Shown here: positions 34,159-46,799 of the stretch, one piece after another
Layout of the letters: each line of letters opens with the position of its first letter
How positions within the stretch are numbered: position 1 is the first letter of the stretch
Assembly: GCA_018296165.2 (NCBI GenBank)
Contig: JACKQL020000001.1
Location: 2,666,001 to 2,730,000, forward strand
Origin: Termitomyces sp. T153
Lineage: Eukaryota > Basidiomycota > Agaricomycetes > Agaricales > Lyophyllaceae
Direction: 5' to 3'
DNA length: 64,000 bases
The notes under the pieces: model-generated
Told to the model about the DNA's origin: nothing
What the model saw: the letters and a program-made list of their open reading frames with translations, nothing else
The model's database searches: none
Position numbers and translations under genes: made by a program

Positions 34159-35880
34159 ATGTCATCTTCCACATACTCTCCAGCAGCGTCCCCATCCCCC
34201 TCAGCACATACCTTGATTTCTTCCTCTGAGGATTCTGAGGATTGGTGGGACTATAGGTGGGTCCAGGCAATGTACTATAGTCATAAGTGCTGTCCCTTAC
34301 TTGTCATGGCTGGAGTGCTGATTAAGTCCCATCAGAGTTGTCAGTGGCAGTGGCAGGCCCCTCAGAGCTTTTGTTGGGGGAGGCCCCAGTGCAGTTGGTG
34401 GTAGAAGCAGTCCCCACTTCTCATTCCAGGCCTGGTATTGGCCCTAGGGTGGTCCACTCTGTCCCTATGGGATTGAGAGTCGCACAGGCAGACATGATGC
34501 CAGAGCACTTTGCAGAGGCTGTGTGGCAGGCAAGGGGTCCCCCAATATTAGAGTGGTGTCAGGCAGTGGCCCCAGTGCATCACTGGCATGTCCCTTCCTT
34601 ATTGAGCTAACCTACGTCTCTAGTGCATGTCCTGTACCCAGTGGAGTGAACAGTGTGAGGTTGAGGAGCCCATGCTAGGAGTGTGGTGGGACATGTCAGT
34701 GTGTCTCCTGTGTCACTTGCAGCACGAGAAGTGCTCTGTCACTCTGAGTTGGCATGCTGCTTGCATTGCAGCAGAGCAGGGGTGGGACTGCAAATGGGTC
34801 ATCATGCAGTTGGAGGAGGGTCAGAGGGGTAGGGTGTTGGGGTGGGGTTCTGGGGTAGAGGAGAGAGTTGGCATGGGGCAGCCCCCAATGAAAGTTGGGC
34901 CCCCACAGGGTGGGCAGAGGGAGGGGGCCCCTGTGGCATATGACAAGGGTAAGCGGAGAGCATCCCCCTTGCCAGAGGTGGGGCCTAGCAAGCGGGCACA
35001 GGGGGAGCCAGTGATGGTGGGCCCTCCAGGTTCCACGGTGTATTCCCCAATTTCTGGGGCCTTGGTTGAGCAGTCTGTAGGAGGATTATAGTTGGCTACC
35101 AAGGCTTTTCTGCAGTGTCAGGTGGAGGAGTTGGAGTGGTCATTGGCCACACTTGGAGAGGAAGCTTGTAGAATGGGGGAGGAGAGGGACAGGTTTTGAA
35201 AGGAGCTGGATGGGGCTTGGAGGGAGTGGGACTTGGTATGTAGGGATAAGGACATTGCCATGGGGGCCGCCACAGAATGATTGTCACAGCTTCAAGAGCT
35301 GCAAGCACGTATAAAGCCATTGAAGGCATGGGCAGGGATGGCAGAGCAGCAGTTGGAGGGGTTAGGAGTGTGGCGGACTCAGCAGGGGCCTGGTGTGGAG
35401 GTGACCTGAGCAATGGCAGAGAGGGTGCAGTGGCAGGAGGAGTGGCTCGCCAATGAGGCGGCCTTGGGGCAGCAGAGAGTGCTCTGTAAGTGCTTCCTTC
35501 ATTTCCTATTTTCTATGAGCTGATTTCCACAGACTAGGCCAGGGAGCACTGCATTCTCCTTGATGGAGCATTGGCAGCACTGGAGTTCATCCATGACAGG
35601 TTGGCGAGGATGCCCAGGGATCTCCTGCTGGAGTTGGGGCAGGGGGTCATGCAGATGGGGCATTTGCTGGCAGGTCATTGGCAGAGGGTGATAGCAGACC
35701 CCAGAGCATAGTAGGAGGTGGCAATGGACGTGGTGGAGCCACTCCCAGGGCATCCCAAAATTCTGGCAACAGTAGTAGTGCAACTGGAGGTGGATCTGGT
35801 GGGGAGGATAGCAGAGGTGGAGTTGGAGGGAGAGGGGGAGTAGGGGCTTTCTTGAACTGGTCTTCTTGTGCTCCAAGCCT
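34159..35880 (+). pseudogene. Antisense gene of element D (Cys6 cluster, charged helix)
   Basis: Encoded on the strand opposite to D. Starts MSSSTYSPAASPSP with a Ser/Glu-rich exon; the first donor is decayed (ATAAGT for GTAAGT), acceptor ...CCCATCAG; exon 2 reads LSVAVAGPSELLLGEAPVQL to CQAVAPVHHWH. A 34-bp intron (GTCCCTTCC...CTAAC...CTCTAG) leads to the cluster exon: CMSCTQWSEQC, then CLLCHLQHEKC, that is C-x2-C-x6-C-x15-C-x2-C-x6-C, followed by WHAACIAAEQGWDCKWV. A Pro/Gly-rich linker, a charged helical part (EELEW, EERDR, LQELQA) and, after another GTAAGT...CACAG intron (from 35487), a last exon with GHPKILATVVVQLEVDL. Three or more stops break it. Confidence 0.75.
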
Positions 35881-36029
35881 GTTGTACCTCTGTAACATTG
35901 TATAAAATTAGTATACAGCTGCTTCTAAACATTTGGCCTGAATAAGTGACTCTTTTTAGTATTAAGTGAGGGGGAGTGAACAAAACACATAGGGGGTACT
36001 CATGGGAGTTGAATTCCTAGTGAATCCAG

Positions 36030-37880
36030 AGGCAGGAGTTATGCCCACTGATGCCATCTGTACTTGCTAGTCCTGAGGGTTCTGGGGCTTGGTGGGGTGT
36101 TGTCAATAGAAGTCCTAGAGTTTGTCAGGGGCTCTGTTGAGATTCTTTCAGGGTTCCTATGTGTCATTCTCAGGTTCATAGCCCTTCCAGTGGACCAAGT
36201 ACTGGAGTCACCCACAGACCATGTGGGAGTTAAGGATTTGGTTGACCTCATAGTGGTACTTGTCTTCAACTTCAACGGGGGGTGGTCAGCTGGGGCATTG
36301 GCTGGGGAAGGGGTCTGAGGCATGTTTTTCAAGGAGTCAAATGTGGAACATGAAGTGGAGGCCTTTCAAGCCCAGAGGTAGGTCGAGTTTGTAGGCATGC
36401 ATGGAAACCTTTCAGAGGACTTTGAAAGGACCAAGACATTTGTAGTCTAGTTTGAGGGAGGGCCTCCAGGTCTTGAGGTTGCGTCAATTGAGCCAAACCA
36501 AGGTGCCAGGGGGCCAGTCAGGGGTAGGATCATGTTGGGCATTGGCATGTTTGGAGTAGGCTTGATTGGTGGTGTTTATCTCATCCTGAAGGAACTAGTG
36601 AAGGGATCAGAGGTTCTCGGCGACTTTGTGGGCAACATGGAAGGGGATGTCTTTCAGAGATAGGGTGGGTTAGGGGTTGTAGCCTTTGTTGGCATAGAAG
36701 GGGGAGACTCCAGTGGCAGAGTGGGGCATGTTGTTGTAGGTAAATTCAGCGAGGGGGAGTTCTGTGTGCCAGTTGTTCTGTAAATAGTTAACATATAGGC
36801 AGAGATACTGCTCCAGTGTCTGGTTTACTTGTTCTGTTTGTCTGTCGGTCTCTGGGTGATAGGCAGTGGAGAGGCTGGTTTTGATTTTGAGTGCCTTGCA
36901 TAGCAATTGCTAAAAGTGAGATATGAACAGGGATTTGCAGTCGGAGACAATGTCATCTGGGAGTCTGTGCTTGGAGAATACGTGCTCAAGGAATAGTTTG
37001 GCAAACTCCAGAGCATTGTCAGTGGTGTGGCAGGGGATGAAGAGGGCTTGTTTGGTGAGGCGGCAGATGACAATGAGGATCGCGTCAAAGCCTTCAGAGT
37101 CAGGGAGTTCGACAATATGATCCATCAATATTGAGGACCAGGGGCACCAACCGACAGGGAGGGGCTTCAACAATTTGTGAGGGTGGTAGTGGGGTACCTT
37201 GGCCCAGAGACAAGGTTTGCAGGCCCTCATATATCACATGACATCCTTCTTCATTCCTGGCCAGAAGTAAGTCCAGGATATGAGTTGAAGGGTCTTATGA
37301 ATTTCTGGGTGTCCCCGGAGCTTGTGGTTGTGGTGTTGCCAGAGTATGTCAAGGCAGGTGCTCCAGAGCAGGAGGCAGTGGTCTAGAGAAAGCAAAAAGG
37401 GGTTTTTGGTGCTTGACTTGTTGGAGTTGTTGCAGGGGTCATGCTAGGTGAAGAAGGAGTCCAGGGGTGAATTTCTGATTTGCTGGAGGATTCCTTCTTC
37501 ATTTAAAATTAGCACAGCATGTAGATGTTTGAGGAGGATTACCACTCAATGGTTGAATGCATTCTGTTCAGCTTTGAATGATTTCTTTAGATACACGTTG
37601 GACCTTTGAGTGAGGGCATCGGGCTTCACGCCAAGTTGCCTAGGGCAGTAGTGGATGGTGAAGTTGTACTCCGAGAGGGTTTCAGACCATTGAGCTTGGC
37701 AGTGGCTGGGCTGTTTTGTGGTTGTGAACTATTGCAGATTGTTGTGGTCAGAGTAAACTTGAATGTGGTGTGGGGATCCCTCGAGGTAGGCCTGCCACTG
37801 ATGGAAGGCTTTAACAATTGCAAGGAGTTCCTTATTGTAGATGTCATAGTTGAGCTCTGTGGGGATCATTGAATAGGTGT
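36030..37880 (-). pseudogene. Element D integrase and chromodomain
   Basis: H2C2 part with MKKDVI and CKPCLWAKV; core with MDHIVELPDSEGFDAILIV (first Asp), DDIVSDCKSLF (second Asp) and [18 protein letters not shown] (Glu). The C-terminal part has NQAYSKHANAQ and TLVWLN, then a chromodomain with EVNQILNSHMVCG and KGYEPENDT-stop. Stops at ~10 places. Integrase inserts the cDNA; the chromodomain steers it. Confidence 0.85.
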
Positions 37881-39270
37881 AGAAGGCAACAGGGCAGAGA
37901 TCCTTGCCTCTGGAGTCTGACTGGGAGAGTATTCCAGCAATGGCATAGTCAGAGGCATTGCATTCAAGTATGATTGGCAGGGAGGGGTCAAAATGGCAGA
38001 GGACCAGGGTGGAGGCAAAGGCCTTCTTGAGGAGGAGGAATGCACTTTGACACTTGCTATTCCAATCCCAAGGAGTGTCTTTCTATGTGAGTTGGTTGAG
38101 AGGTTTGGTGATTCTGGAGTAGTTGTTGATGAATCGGTGATAAAAGTTAGTGAACCCCAGAAATGACTGCACCTCCTTGACATTCCGTGGCAGGGGCCAG
38201 TTGAGTATTGCATCGACCTTGGTGGGGTCCATGCACACACCATTGGGGGTGACAATGACTCCAAGATATTTGACCTCCATCGAGTGGAAGGAGCATTTCT
38301 TGGGTTTGGCATGAAGGTGATACTCTTGGAGTCATTCCAAGATGTGGCGGGCATGCTCTGGGTGCTCTGCTGGTGAATTTGAGTAGATCAGGATGTCGTC
38401 CAAATACACAATAACAAAAATGTCATTCATGTTGTGGAAGATGTCATTCATGAAGTACTGGAAAGTAGCGGGAGAGTTAGTCATTCTAAAGGGCATTACA
38501 AGGTACTCAAAGAGGCCATAGCGGGTGCAAAAGGCAGTCTTCCATTCATGTCCCAGAGCAATCTGGACGTTGTTGTAGCTGGAGCAGAGGTCTATCTTTG
38601 TATAGATCTTAGCACTGCAGAGACAATCAACAAGGTCTTTGATCAAGGGGAGGGGATACCAGTTATTTTTGGTGACTTTGTTGAGTCCCTGATAATCCAC
38701 ACAGAGTCGGAGTGACCCGTCCTTCTTCTTGGCAAACAGAACTGGAGCGCTGGCAGCAGAGATCAATGGGTGTATGAAACTTTTGCTGAGCATGTCGTTG
38801 AGGTATTCCTTCAGGGCCCGGAGCTCAATCTTGGACATGTTGTAGATCTTGCCAAACAGAGGTGAGGTGCCTTCTTTGAGGTTGATCTTGTGGTTATAGG
38901 AACAGTGTGGGGGAAGTTCTTTGGCACTCCCTTCAGAGAACATGTTAGCAAACTCATGATACTCCAGGGGAACTACTTCAGATAGGATCTGTCCCTCCAT
39001 TTTGCTCTCCGGCACAGTGGTTCCTGCATGGAGGTGCTCTTCCAGTAGGGCTGGCATGATTTGTAACTGGAAGGCAGGAGTGCCATCTTGTAGAAGGTGT
39101 GCAAAGGGGATGGCACTGATGATTTTAATGTCAAGGCTTCCAGAAGTGATGGAGTTGGATGTCAGGGTGGTAGCAGTTGAGTCTAGAGTGGTGGCGGAGT
39201 TGGTTGGGGGTTTTGAGTGTTGCTGGTCAGGGTACCATGGGCCTTTGTATTGATTCCAAGGTATGTTGGG
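37881..39270 (-). pseudogene. Element D reverse transcriptase and RNase H
   Basis: The longest open piece is 39057-38332 (241 codons). Blocks: [73 protein letters not shown] (catalytic Asp pair intact, unlike B), then KYLGVIVTPNGVCMDP, SFLGFTNFYHRFI and RNase H with LECNASDYAIAGILSQSD and LNYDIYNKELLAIVKAFHQW. Interrupted by a TGA after HILE and others. Confidence 0.88.
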
Positions 39271-40400
39271 AGGCAGCCATCATAATTTGATCAAGGGTGA
39301 CCAAGGCAGAGTTGCGCTTCCTTCTCCGTCAGGGTTGCTGTCAGAGGTTGAGGGGGTCTGGGCCACTCCAGCAGTGCTGGTGCCAGGGTGGGAGATGTTG
39401 GAGTCCAAGATAGACTGGAGGTGGAGGGGGATGGCGGCTGCTAAACTTGCTTCTGGGCCAGGGAATTGCATGGTGAGGTTCTTCCAGTCGATGTTGGAGT
39501 TTATGTCTTGCAGCCACAGGAGTCCAAGCATGATTGGAGTCAATGGAGGTAGTTGGTTGACAAGGAGCCAGGCCTGAAACTGCAGGTCATTGTCAAGGGT
39601 GAGGGTGTTGTCATGGTATTGAGTGATTCTGGTTGTAGCAGGGCTGCTGTCAAAGAGTTGGAGCTCGAGGAGTTTGTCAAAGTCATTGTGTCAGAGGTTA
39701 AGTTGACTGCTGACAAAGGTGCCAGAGGTGCCACTGTTGATGAGGGTGGAAAATACCTTGGGTAAGCCATTGAGTCGGACATTGATGACAAATGACCATG
39801 TGGACCTGGAGCAGAGCTGTGGAGGAGTCCGGGGGTGGTTGATTATGGTCTCGGAGTTCTTGGAGAAGGGTGAGACATTGAAAGGTACCAGCCTGGAGTT
39901 GGTGGGGTTGTCCCAGTCAAGGTGGAGGATGAGGCTGGGCCAGTTAATGCAGGGGTTGGTGGAGCAGAGCCATGAGAACCCTAAGATGACAGGGGTAGAG
40001 GGGTGTAGTTTTGTGACAAGTAGTCAGAGTTCTTGCTGTTGTCTGTTGGCAAAAGTCATGGTCATTTCCAGGCAGTATGTGATGTCTCCTACTGGAGTGG
40101 GGTCTCCGTCAAAGAGTTTGAGGGGAATCAAGGTGGGGAGGCATTGGAGGGGGTGGGGAGTGAGTGCTGCCAGGAACTCATCAATGAAGTTATCAGTGGC
40201 ACTGCTGTTGACTAATGTGGGGACAGGGTTGTTGGTGAAGGGAAGAGTGGTGCAGAGGAGGAGGTTGGTGGAGGAATGGGAGGGGAGGTGTGCTGGGAGG
40301 TTGTCTGGGGCGAGTATCATTGCACGGAGAAGTGTGGCTGGGGTGGAGAAGATGTCAGGGTCTGGTTCATGGTTTAGTGTGTCTTCAAGACCTAAACCAC
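39271..40400 (-). pseudogene. Element D tandem proteases
   Basis: Protease 1 (40320-39950) reads VPTLVNSSATDNFIDEFLAA and ends FSWLCSTNPCINWPSL; protease 2 (39830-39470) reads LINSGTSGTFVSSQL, DNTLTLDNDLQFQAWLLV and ends LLWLQDINSNIDWKNL. Both catalytic Asp are Asn (GTCAAC where B has GTCGAC in protease 1). The two halves share the plan D-S-G-x, LFDG, LLI/V, WL...N-IDW. Confidence 0.8.
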
Positions 40401-42880
40401 CAACTTGTTTTCTATAAACTGGTAGTCACAGTCTTCTGCATTGATTGTCCTCATGGCGCGTCCCATCACCTGTCATTTAGGACAACTGCAAATGAAGTGT
40501 CCCTGCTCACCACATAGGATGCATGTGCTCTCCTTCTGTTGTTTCTTCTGAGTTTCCTCCAGCATGTTGATTTATGGGCTATCCTGGATCCTGTTTGCAC
40601 ATAAGGCTTCTTAGTCATTGGCAGGGTCTGGAATGTTGTCATGGTCATCAGGGTTGGCATCCAGGGGTTCCAGGGTTTCATGGAGGTCAGCGGCATTGAG
40701 CTGGGCAGGTGGATGTTGTCCTGGAGGTTGATTAGTGCTAGTAGTTCCTTGGCCCAGAGGAGAATGAGGTGTGGGGTTGGCGGGGTTGGTGGGGATTGAG
40801 GGTCAAATGCCATTGGTTGCTCTGGCCTACCAGTTGGTGTTACCAGAGGTGTTCCAAGGGGTTCAGGGCACCATGTTTTCACTGCGATCTTCCCAGTAAT
40901 ATTGATCAACCTGAGTAACAAGCACCTTGTACCTGTTGTAGGTGGTTTGCTTGGGTGTGAGGCAAAGGATGTTCTTGATCCATTGAGGCAGAGCACAACA
41001 GAGGGCAAACCAGAGAGCATTGTAGTTCCAGCTGGTCTCATAGACTTCCCATTTGAATCATACAATAAAGGTTGTGAAGCATTTGTTGTCATGCATTCAG
41101 AAGTTGAAGAGGTTTTCCTCCACCTCTGCTACAGTGTCAAAGATGCCAAACTTACTCAAGAGTGAAAGCAAGCCAATTGGAGAGCACAGGGTTGTTGGGA
41201 TCAAACCAGAGTAGTGTGGTGTAGTGATTGAAGGTGATACCCTGTAATTACGATGCAGTGAAGGCTACTCATGAGCTCTCAAGTTGGAAGGTAATTGGCT
41301 TAGCTTGGAACATAGTCAGACACTGAGTTAGGAAGATTTGCCACTTCCAGGGGTTGCAGCCAGTGAAGGGTTTGGGCTTCTGAATATCGAGTTTACCTTC
41401 CTGGGCCAGTGTGTCGTGAGTATCGTTCTGTGAGTTTTGAGCTCAGAGCAGGGGTCTGGTGTTGTAGTAGTAATAGTAGTTGTTTCTGTTTCCATGCTAG
41501 GGGGGGGAAGTTGTCCATGGCTGGGCTCCATCCTCCAGGAGGTCCGCTGTTGGGTGGTCCTCCATTGGGGGGTTGGCCTGCATTGCCTGGGGCCCATTGA
41601 GGGGGAGGGGGTCCTCCGGAGGTGGGGGGTCCAAAGTAATTTGCATCAGCAGGAGGGTTAAGCATCGGAGCAGGCAGAGGATGAGGGGAGTTGGTGGGAA
41701 AGGGTGGTCGGGGCACTCTAGGGCCCATGGGCTGTCATGGGGGAACTGAGGCATTGGGATGGGGCAGAGGGGCATTGACACAGGGGGCGTAGAGATCAAA
41801 GTGGGGGGGTTGGTCTCATGGAGGGCCATTGCATAGGGTGTGCTCATTGGCAGGGTTACCAGGCTTGTCAACATAAGAGAGAGTCTGGTTGTTATTGTCA
41901 ATATATGGGGGTGGCCATTGGGAGTGGAGTTCAGGGACAGCAGGCTGGTTCCAGGTTCAGAAGGTGCTGGGGACAGAGTTGGCCCAGGGATGAGCAGAGA
42001 GGGCCAAGGTATGGGTGGCTGGTTGGTCAAATAATCCCCCTGTGGGGTTAAGGTTCCTCAAGATGCTGGAGGCCACATTGAGTTCTTCCTGCTGATGGGA
42101 AACAGGAGGTGGGGCTTTGCTTGGCATTCTGATGGGTTCCTCACATTGCACATGGAAGGGGTGGGCAGGGTCTAGAGGATCTTCGAAGGGGTGGAGGTTC
42201 AGACTGGTGTGGATTTCTTTGACCAATGCACAGAGCTTGTTCCGTAAGTTATTGTCAATGCCCAGAGTGCCTTGCATAGTCTCCAGGAGGTTTCCTTGCA
42301 GATAGCACTTGTGGAAGTCGAGGAGTCAATCTGCCCAGACTTCTGGAGTCATGGAGGTGTTGGGGTAGTCTAGGTTGGTGAGGAGGGTGTGGGCGCATCT
42401 TGCAAACTCCATGGGAGAGAGGCAGATGAAGCAGAGGACTTCGTCACATTGTTAGATGTAGGCTTCGACCCTTTGCTGCCTAGGGGAAGGAGGAACTTGA
42501 GCAGAGAATAGTAGACAAGGGAGAGAGTAATTATCCATGGGCTCCGGAGGGGCTGGGGCTGCAGCAGGGACTGGGTATGCATAATAGTGGGTGGGGGGAA
42601 GATAGGCAGAGTTAGGGGGTGCTGCAGAGTATCCTCCAGGGTACATATGGGGATTGTTGCCATTGGCGAAGAATGCAGAGGGGCAGTGCCAGCCCAGAGG
42701 TATTTCCTGGCTGATGGAGAGGGCATAGAACACCTGGTTGGGGTCAGGGGTCCAGTGATGAGGGATGTACTGATCTACAGGGGGGCCTGAGTAGAATGGG
42801 GCATAGGGATTTTCAGGTACCAGTCAACCATAGACATTGGTTAGATAGCTGGCAGGGTTGTACGTGGGGTTATATGCAAA
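40401..42880 (-). pseudogene. Element D gag and zinc knuckle
   Basis: N-terminal Tyr/Pro-rich region around 42733-42450 (QEIPLGWHCPSA, AYLPPTHYYAYPVPAA), helical part ending near 42120 (ETMQGTLGIDNNL), Pro-rich and Tyr-run linker (41800-41430), main gag domain 41320-40850, and CCHC knuckle CILCGEQGHFICSC near 40530-40490. In-frame TGA after the ENLFN region, as in B and G. Confidence 0.85.
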
Positions 42881-42902
42881 CATCAAGAATGGGGTAAGGG
42901 GG

Positions 42903-42914
42903 AGTCTTGATATT
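42903..42914 (-). other. Self-priming primer-binding site of element D
   Basis: In element orientation AATATCAAGACT, one base after the 5' LTR. It pairs with the R-start of its own LTR (43483-43472), which has one mismatch now (AGTCTTAATATT). Confidence 0.7.
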
Positions 42915-42915
42915 A

Positions 42916-43947
42916 TATCAGGTTCTGCTGATGATGGGGGCTCAGCTACACTAGCAAATCCTTACTAGGCAGACACAATGCCCTGCGCTTATAACCTAGC
43001 ATCCCAGGATTGGTGCAGAGTGAAGGAACTTGTGAAGGGGAGCTAGGGGAGGCAGTCCGAGCAAGTCTGGAATGGTCTGGAGGAGTCTAAGACCAAGTAT
43101 ATTAGATGTCAAACCTGGGCAGGCATCAGAAACAAGTTTGGGGGCATGCAAATAGACTGCGGGGTAAGCAGAGACTTTGCAGTTGATGGGGGCAGAGCCG
43201 GAGTTTGAAGGGGATCACCACAGCTTGATGGGTTCTGGGGCCAAGCAAGGAGTGAGGTCTGGAGTTGTTGTAAGAATATTTGGGTCATAGCACATGCACA
43301 GAGTTTGTGCTGACATTGGAGAAGAAAGGAACTTAGGAAAACAAAGGAAATATACACAGTCAAGATGAGACAGAGATGAGGTGAAATGAGACAGAGGAAA
43401 GAGATTGATTCAAAACTAAAAATAGAAATAGAGATGAGACAAAAGATGAAACATAGGAAACCAGTAAATGCAATATTAAGACTAAAGTACCAGGGGTTAC
43501 TCTACGACTTATATACTAACTACTGGGTGGTTCTGGAGAACAGAGGATATGGTGGCAGGGCTCAACAGAGCTGTGCAGAGTCGATGGGTGTCAGGTGTGA
43601 TCATGGAGCAGGCTATGGTGACATTTTGATGGGATCAGCTGGAAAGCAGGTTGCTCTGAGGTTGTCGGGTGCTCCCTAGCAGGTTGGGGGAATTAGAGTG
43701 GGGGGTTGGGGTTGTGTGACATGGTCAGGAGCAGTGGAGGAAGTCTCAGGAGTTCAGGGAAATTCAGGGGATGTGTCAATGGCTGCAGAGAAGGTGTCAG
43801 AATTGATCAGGGAGCCATCAGGGTTTGCTGAGGAAGTGTTGGAGTTACCTGGAGTGGGCATGGAGGGTGGACAAGGGTTTGGGAAGTTTGGAAGAGCATT
43901 GGGGAGGACTGGGAACGATGCCAGGGTCTAGGGAGTGGGTCATGACA
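42916..43947 (-). repeat. 5' LTR of element D
   Basis: 1032 bp; plus-strand start TATCAGG (TGTCAGG with one transition), end CATGACA. TATA box near 43508-43516 in the reverse sense. Confidence 0.88.
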
Positions 43948-45400
43948 CTATCTTCCTCTTTGACCCCTCAACACTCTTTGCCAGCAACCTGGCCTAGACC
44001 TCTTGCTGACGAACTCAAAACCACTAGAAACCTTTGTGACATTAGCAAAATCCTTGCTGATTTTCTAGGTGCCTTTATCAAAAGTTTTCTTGATGCACCC
44101 CTCTCTCCTTTGACTCCTACCAACTCTATCTTCTTTCCAGCCACCCAATCTATTCCCTCATTGCTCATAAAACCCCCTTCTTTGCCAATTTTGACAATTG
44201 CTAATATGAACAATGACCCTGCTGCTTGGTATGCTAGAATGCTGCTGCACAATGACACAACTGTGCCTAAATGGGATGAGAGTTGCCCCAGGGAACTCCC
44301 CCAATATTTTAATGAACTGGAATACCTTTTTGATGACTGGGGTGACATTCAGAAGAAGGAGTACATGTCTCAATATGTCTCTTATGACATGGCAGAAACT
44401 TGGCTTGGCTTACCTGAATTTGGCAACAACATTGTTATCAGCCACAATGCTCCCTGACCTTACACTTACTAGGAATGGAAGGCAGCAGTGCTCAGGTTGT
44501 ACCCTAGTGCTGACACTAGCACTTGTTATAATCTTGGCAACTTGGAATGACTTGTCAACCAGACTTTCAACAGTGCTTAGTGACTTTAGGAAGGTTCTCG
44601 GACTACTACAGGGATTTCCAACATATCACCAGATGGTTACTAGCTAATAGCAAACTCTATCATAATGAGGAACATCACTTGTTCCAACAAGGTATCCCTA
44701 CATTGCTATGGTCTAAGATTGTTTGCCACCTCAAAATCATTCTTCCTGACCATCATCCTGAGGACCCTTATAATGTTGACCAAGTCTTCAAAGGTGCTAA
44801 GTGGGTTTTAAAGAGAATGGACACCTCAACAACCAAGACCAGCAATGCCACTAGTGGCATTTCTTCATTGATAATTGCTAGCACACCAGTTCCTCCGTCA
44901 CCTATGCCTAAGTGGGAAACTCTGGAATTAGGAACAACCACAGCAATTGTCAGTGCCCTAAAACAGCTGGAAGCTCTTTTGACCAACAGTAATGCTCAAC
45001 CTCATCAACAGTTTGCCAATAGCACTTGCCACTTTTGTAGTGAAACAGGTCACACTATGGTCCGAGGCACTTGTATGAAACTGAAGCAAATGATCCAACA
45101 GGGTAAGATCTGTCATAACACTGAAGGCAAGATCATTTTACCATCTGGTGCTATGATCCCCAATTATTTTGGCAAGCAGTTATATATTGAACACATCAAA
45201 GAATGGCACAGACTTAACCCAGAACAAATTATTACCAGCAGACTCTCTTCCAATGCTAACCCAGACCCAGAGCAGGCAGCTATGCAGCAGTCTCTAATCC
45301 ACAAGGTAATACAACAGAATGTTGCTACGGGCTGAGCATTAAGCAAGAGAGAACAAATCGAGGCTTTGGAACATGAACTCTTTGCACTCAGGTGACATGG
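43948..45400 (+). pseudogene. gag of element A
   Basis: Pieces in two frames: a part with PLADELKTTRNLCDISKIL and NDPAAWYARMLLHND to PRELPQYFNELEYLFDDWG and KKEYMSQYVSYDMAETWLGL (to 44457); then, after frameshifts, FSDYYRDFQHITRWLL, GIPTLLWSKIVCHLKI and QVFKGAKWVLKRMD. A zinc-finger-like CHFCSETGHTMVRGTC at 45027-45073 is followed by GKICHNTEGKIILPSGAMIP, a segment typical of this gypsy group. The capsid sequence is unlike family 1. Confidence 0.8.
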
Positions 45401-45469
45401 CAAAAAGTTTGATGGTGTACAAGTTCCCCACGCAGCATATCAACCAGCAAACAATACCTCCAAGGCAGC

Positions 45470-46780
45470 ACCCTTGACTAGCAACACCCTGATGACTTCA
45501 TTCCCTTCTGATTCCACTCCAGCTCCTGCCACTAAGCCTGCAGACAGAGGCAAAGCACCTGAATGTACTGTCACTAACAAACAACTGCCTGTTGCTAAGG
45601 AACCCATCACTCAACCTCCCATCCACTTGTTTTCTGGCATCCCTGGTCACTACATCCCACCCACTAATAGGAATTTTGCTGCCCCTAATGGGTCTAATGA
45701 TGGTGCATATCAAACTATGCCACCCATTTATGACATCGAGCAGTCCAAATCGGTCTTTGAATGGGTTTTAAGCACAAAGGTTACAGTATCATCAGCAAAC
45801 TTTGCTCAGTATCCCAGGACATCAGAAATCAATTTAGGACAGCAGTTATTCCCAAACGACTAGTAGGCACTAGTGCTAACATGGTACAGGACCCCAGCAA
45901 CATTTTTGAAGATATTTTGCTGACTTTTGCTATTGAAGAACCCCAGTTTTTGCTTGGATCCAACACTGATACTGCTAAGGGACTTACCTCGGACAAGGCA
46001 CCCCTTGCATCTGTCAACCCCATCAAAGCCTATATTGATTTGCTATGCCATGGAGAAGAGCCTGTGGTGCTCACTATCACTAAGGATTCTCAGTCACTTC
46101 ATTCCATCATGATGCTGATCAATAATAAAGAGGAAGTGGAATGCATCTACAACAGTGGCTCCCAAATAATCTCAATGTCCACAGAAATTGCTAGTGATCT
46201 AGGGCTATCTTATGACCCCAACATTGTTTTGAATATGCAGAGCACTAATGGTACCATGGATTGATCACTAGGACTTGCTTGGAATGTACCATGCACTATT
46301 GGCGATGTAATAGTTTTGTTTTATGTTCCCCTGCCTATGACATTCTCCTTGGATGCCCTTTTGATGTTTGAACCCAAAGTATGGTCAACACACTTAGCAA
46401 TGTCGAGACTACAATAACAATCATGGATCCCAACACTGGCCAACAGTGCAATATCCCTACCTTTCCACATGGTAAATCCAAAAGAACCAACCAACAAAAT
46501 GTTTGCTTCAAAACTGAAGCACCCCATTGCTTTCATCGCCAAAGGCCTTGACAAAGAAGACAGTGACATAGCAATCATTTTCAGCTATGACCATTCAACT
46601 AGTCTAGCAATTTGTATAGCTTCTTGTGATTTGGACAAAGACATTTTACTCACTAATTCTGACACATTGACTAACCCCACTCTAGCATACCTTTACACTA
46701 CTGCTAGTGACCTTACTGATTTGTCCCTTCCACTCCATTCCTATCTTGTTTCCTGGACATATTTTACTCCTTGATACAAA
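45470..46780 (+). pseudogene. Protease region of element A
   Basis: A linker (FRTAVIPKRLVGTSANM, then NPIKAYIDLL) leads to the aspartic protease: VECIYNSGSQIISMSTEIA at ~46138-46194, where the family has a DSGSQ motif; the catalytic Asp is Asn (46151-46153). It continues DPNIVLNMQSTNGTMD-stop-SLGLAWNVPC and a decayed FDV region, then a frame with NKMFASKLKHPIAFIAKG. There is only one protease domain, in contrast to family 1. Confidence 0.7.
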
Positions 46781-46799
46781 TGATACAAACACTGCCCCC

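Larger units (their letters stand above)
33485..43947 (-). mobile_element. Element D, family 1 gypsy, minus orientation
   Basis: Right to left: 5' LTR (43947-42916), PBS, gag, zinc knuckle, protease 1 and 2, RT/RNase H, integrase, chromodomain, antisense gene, PPT and a 3' LTR reduced to U3 (33946-33485). About 10.5 kb. It lies in element A between the PBS and gag. Flanking bases (CATCT left, CTATC right) do not form a clean duplication. Confidence 0.88.
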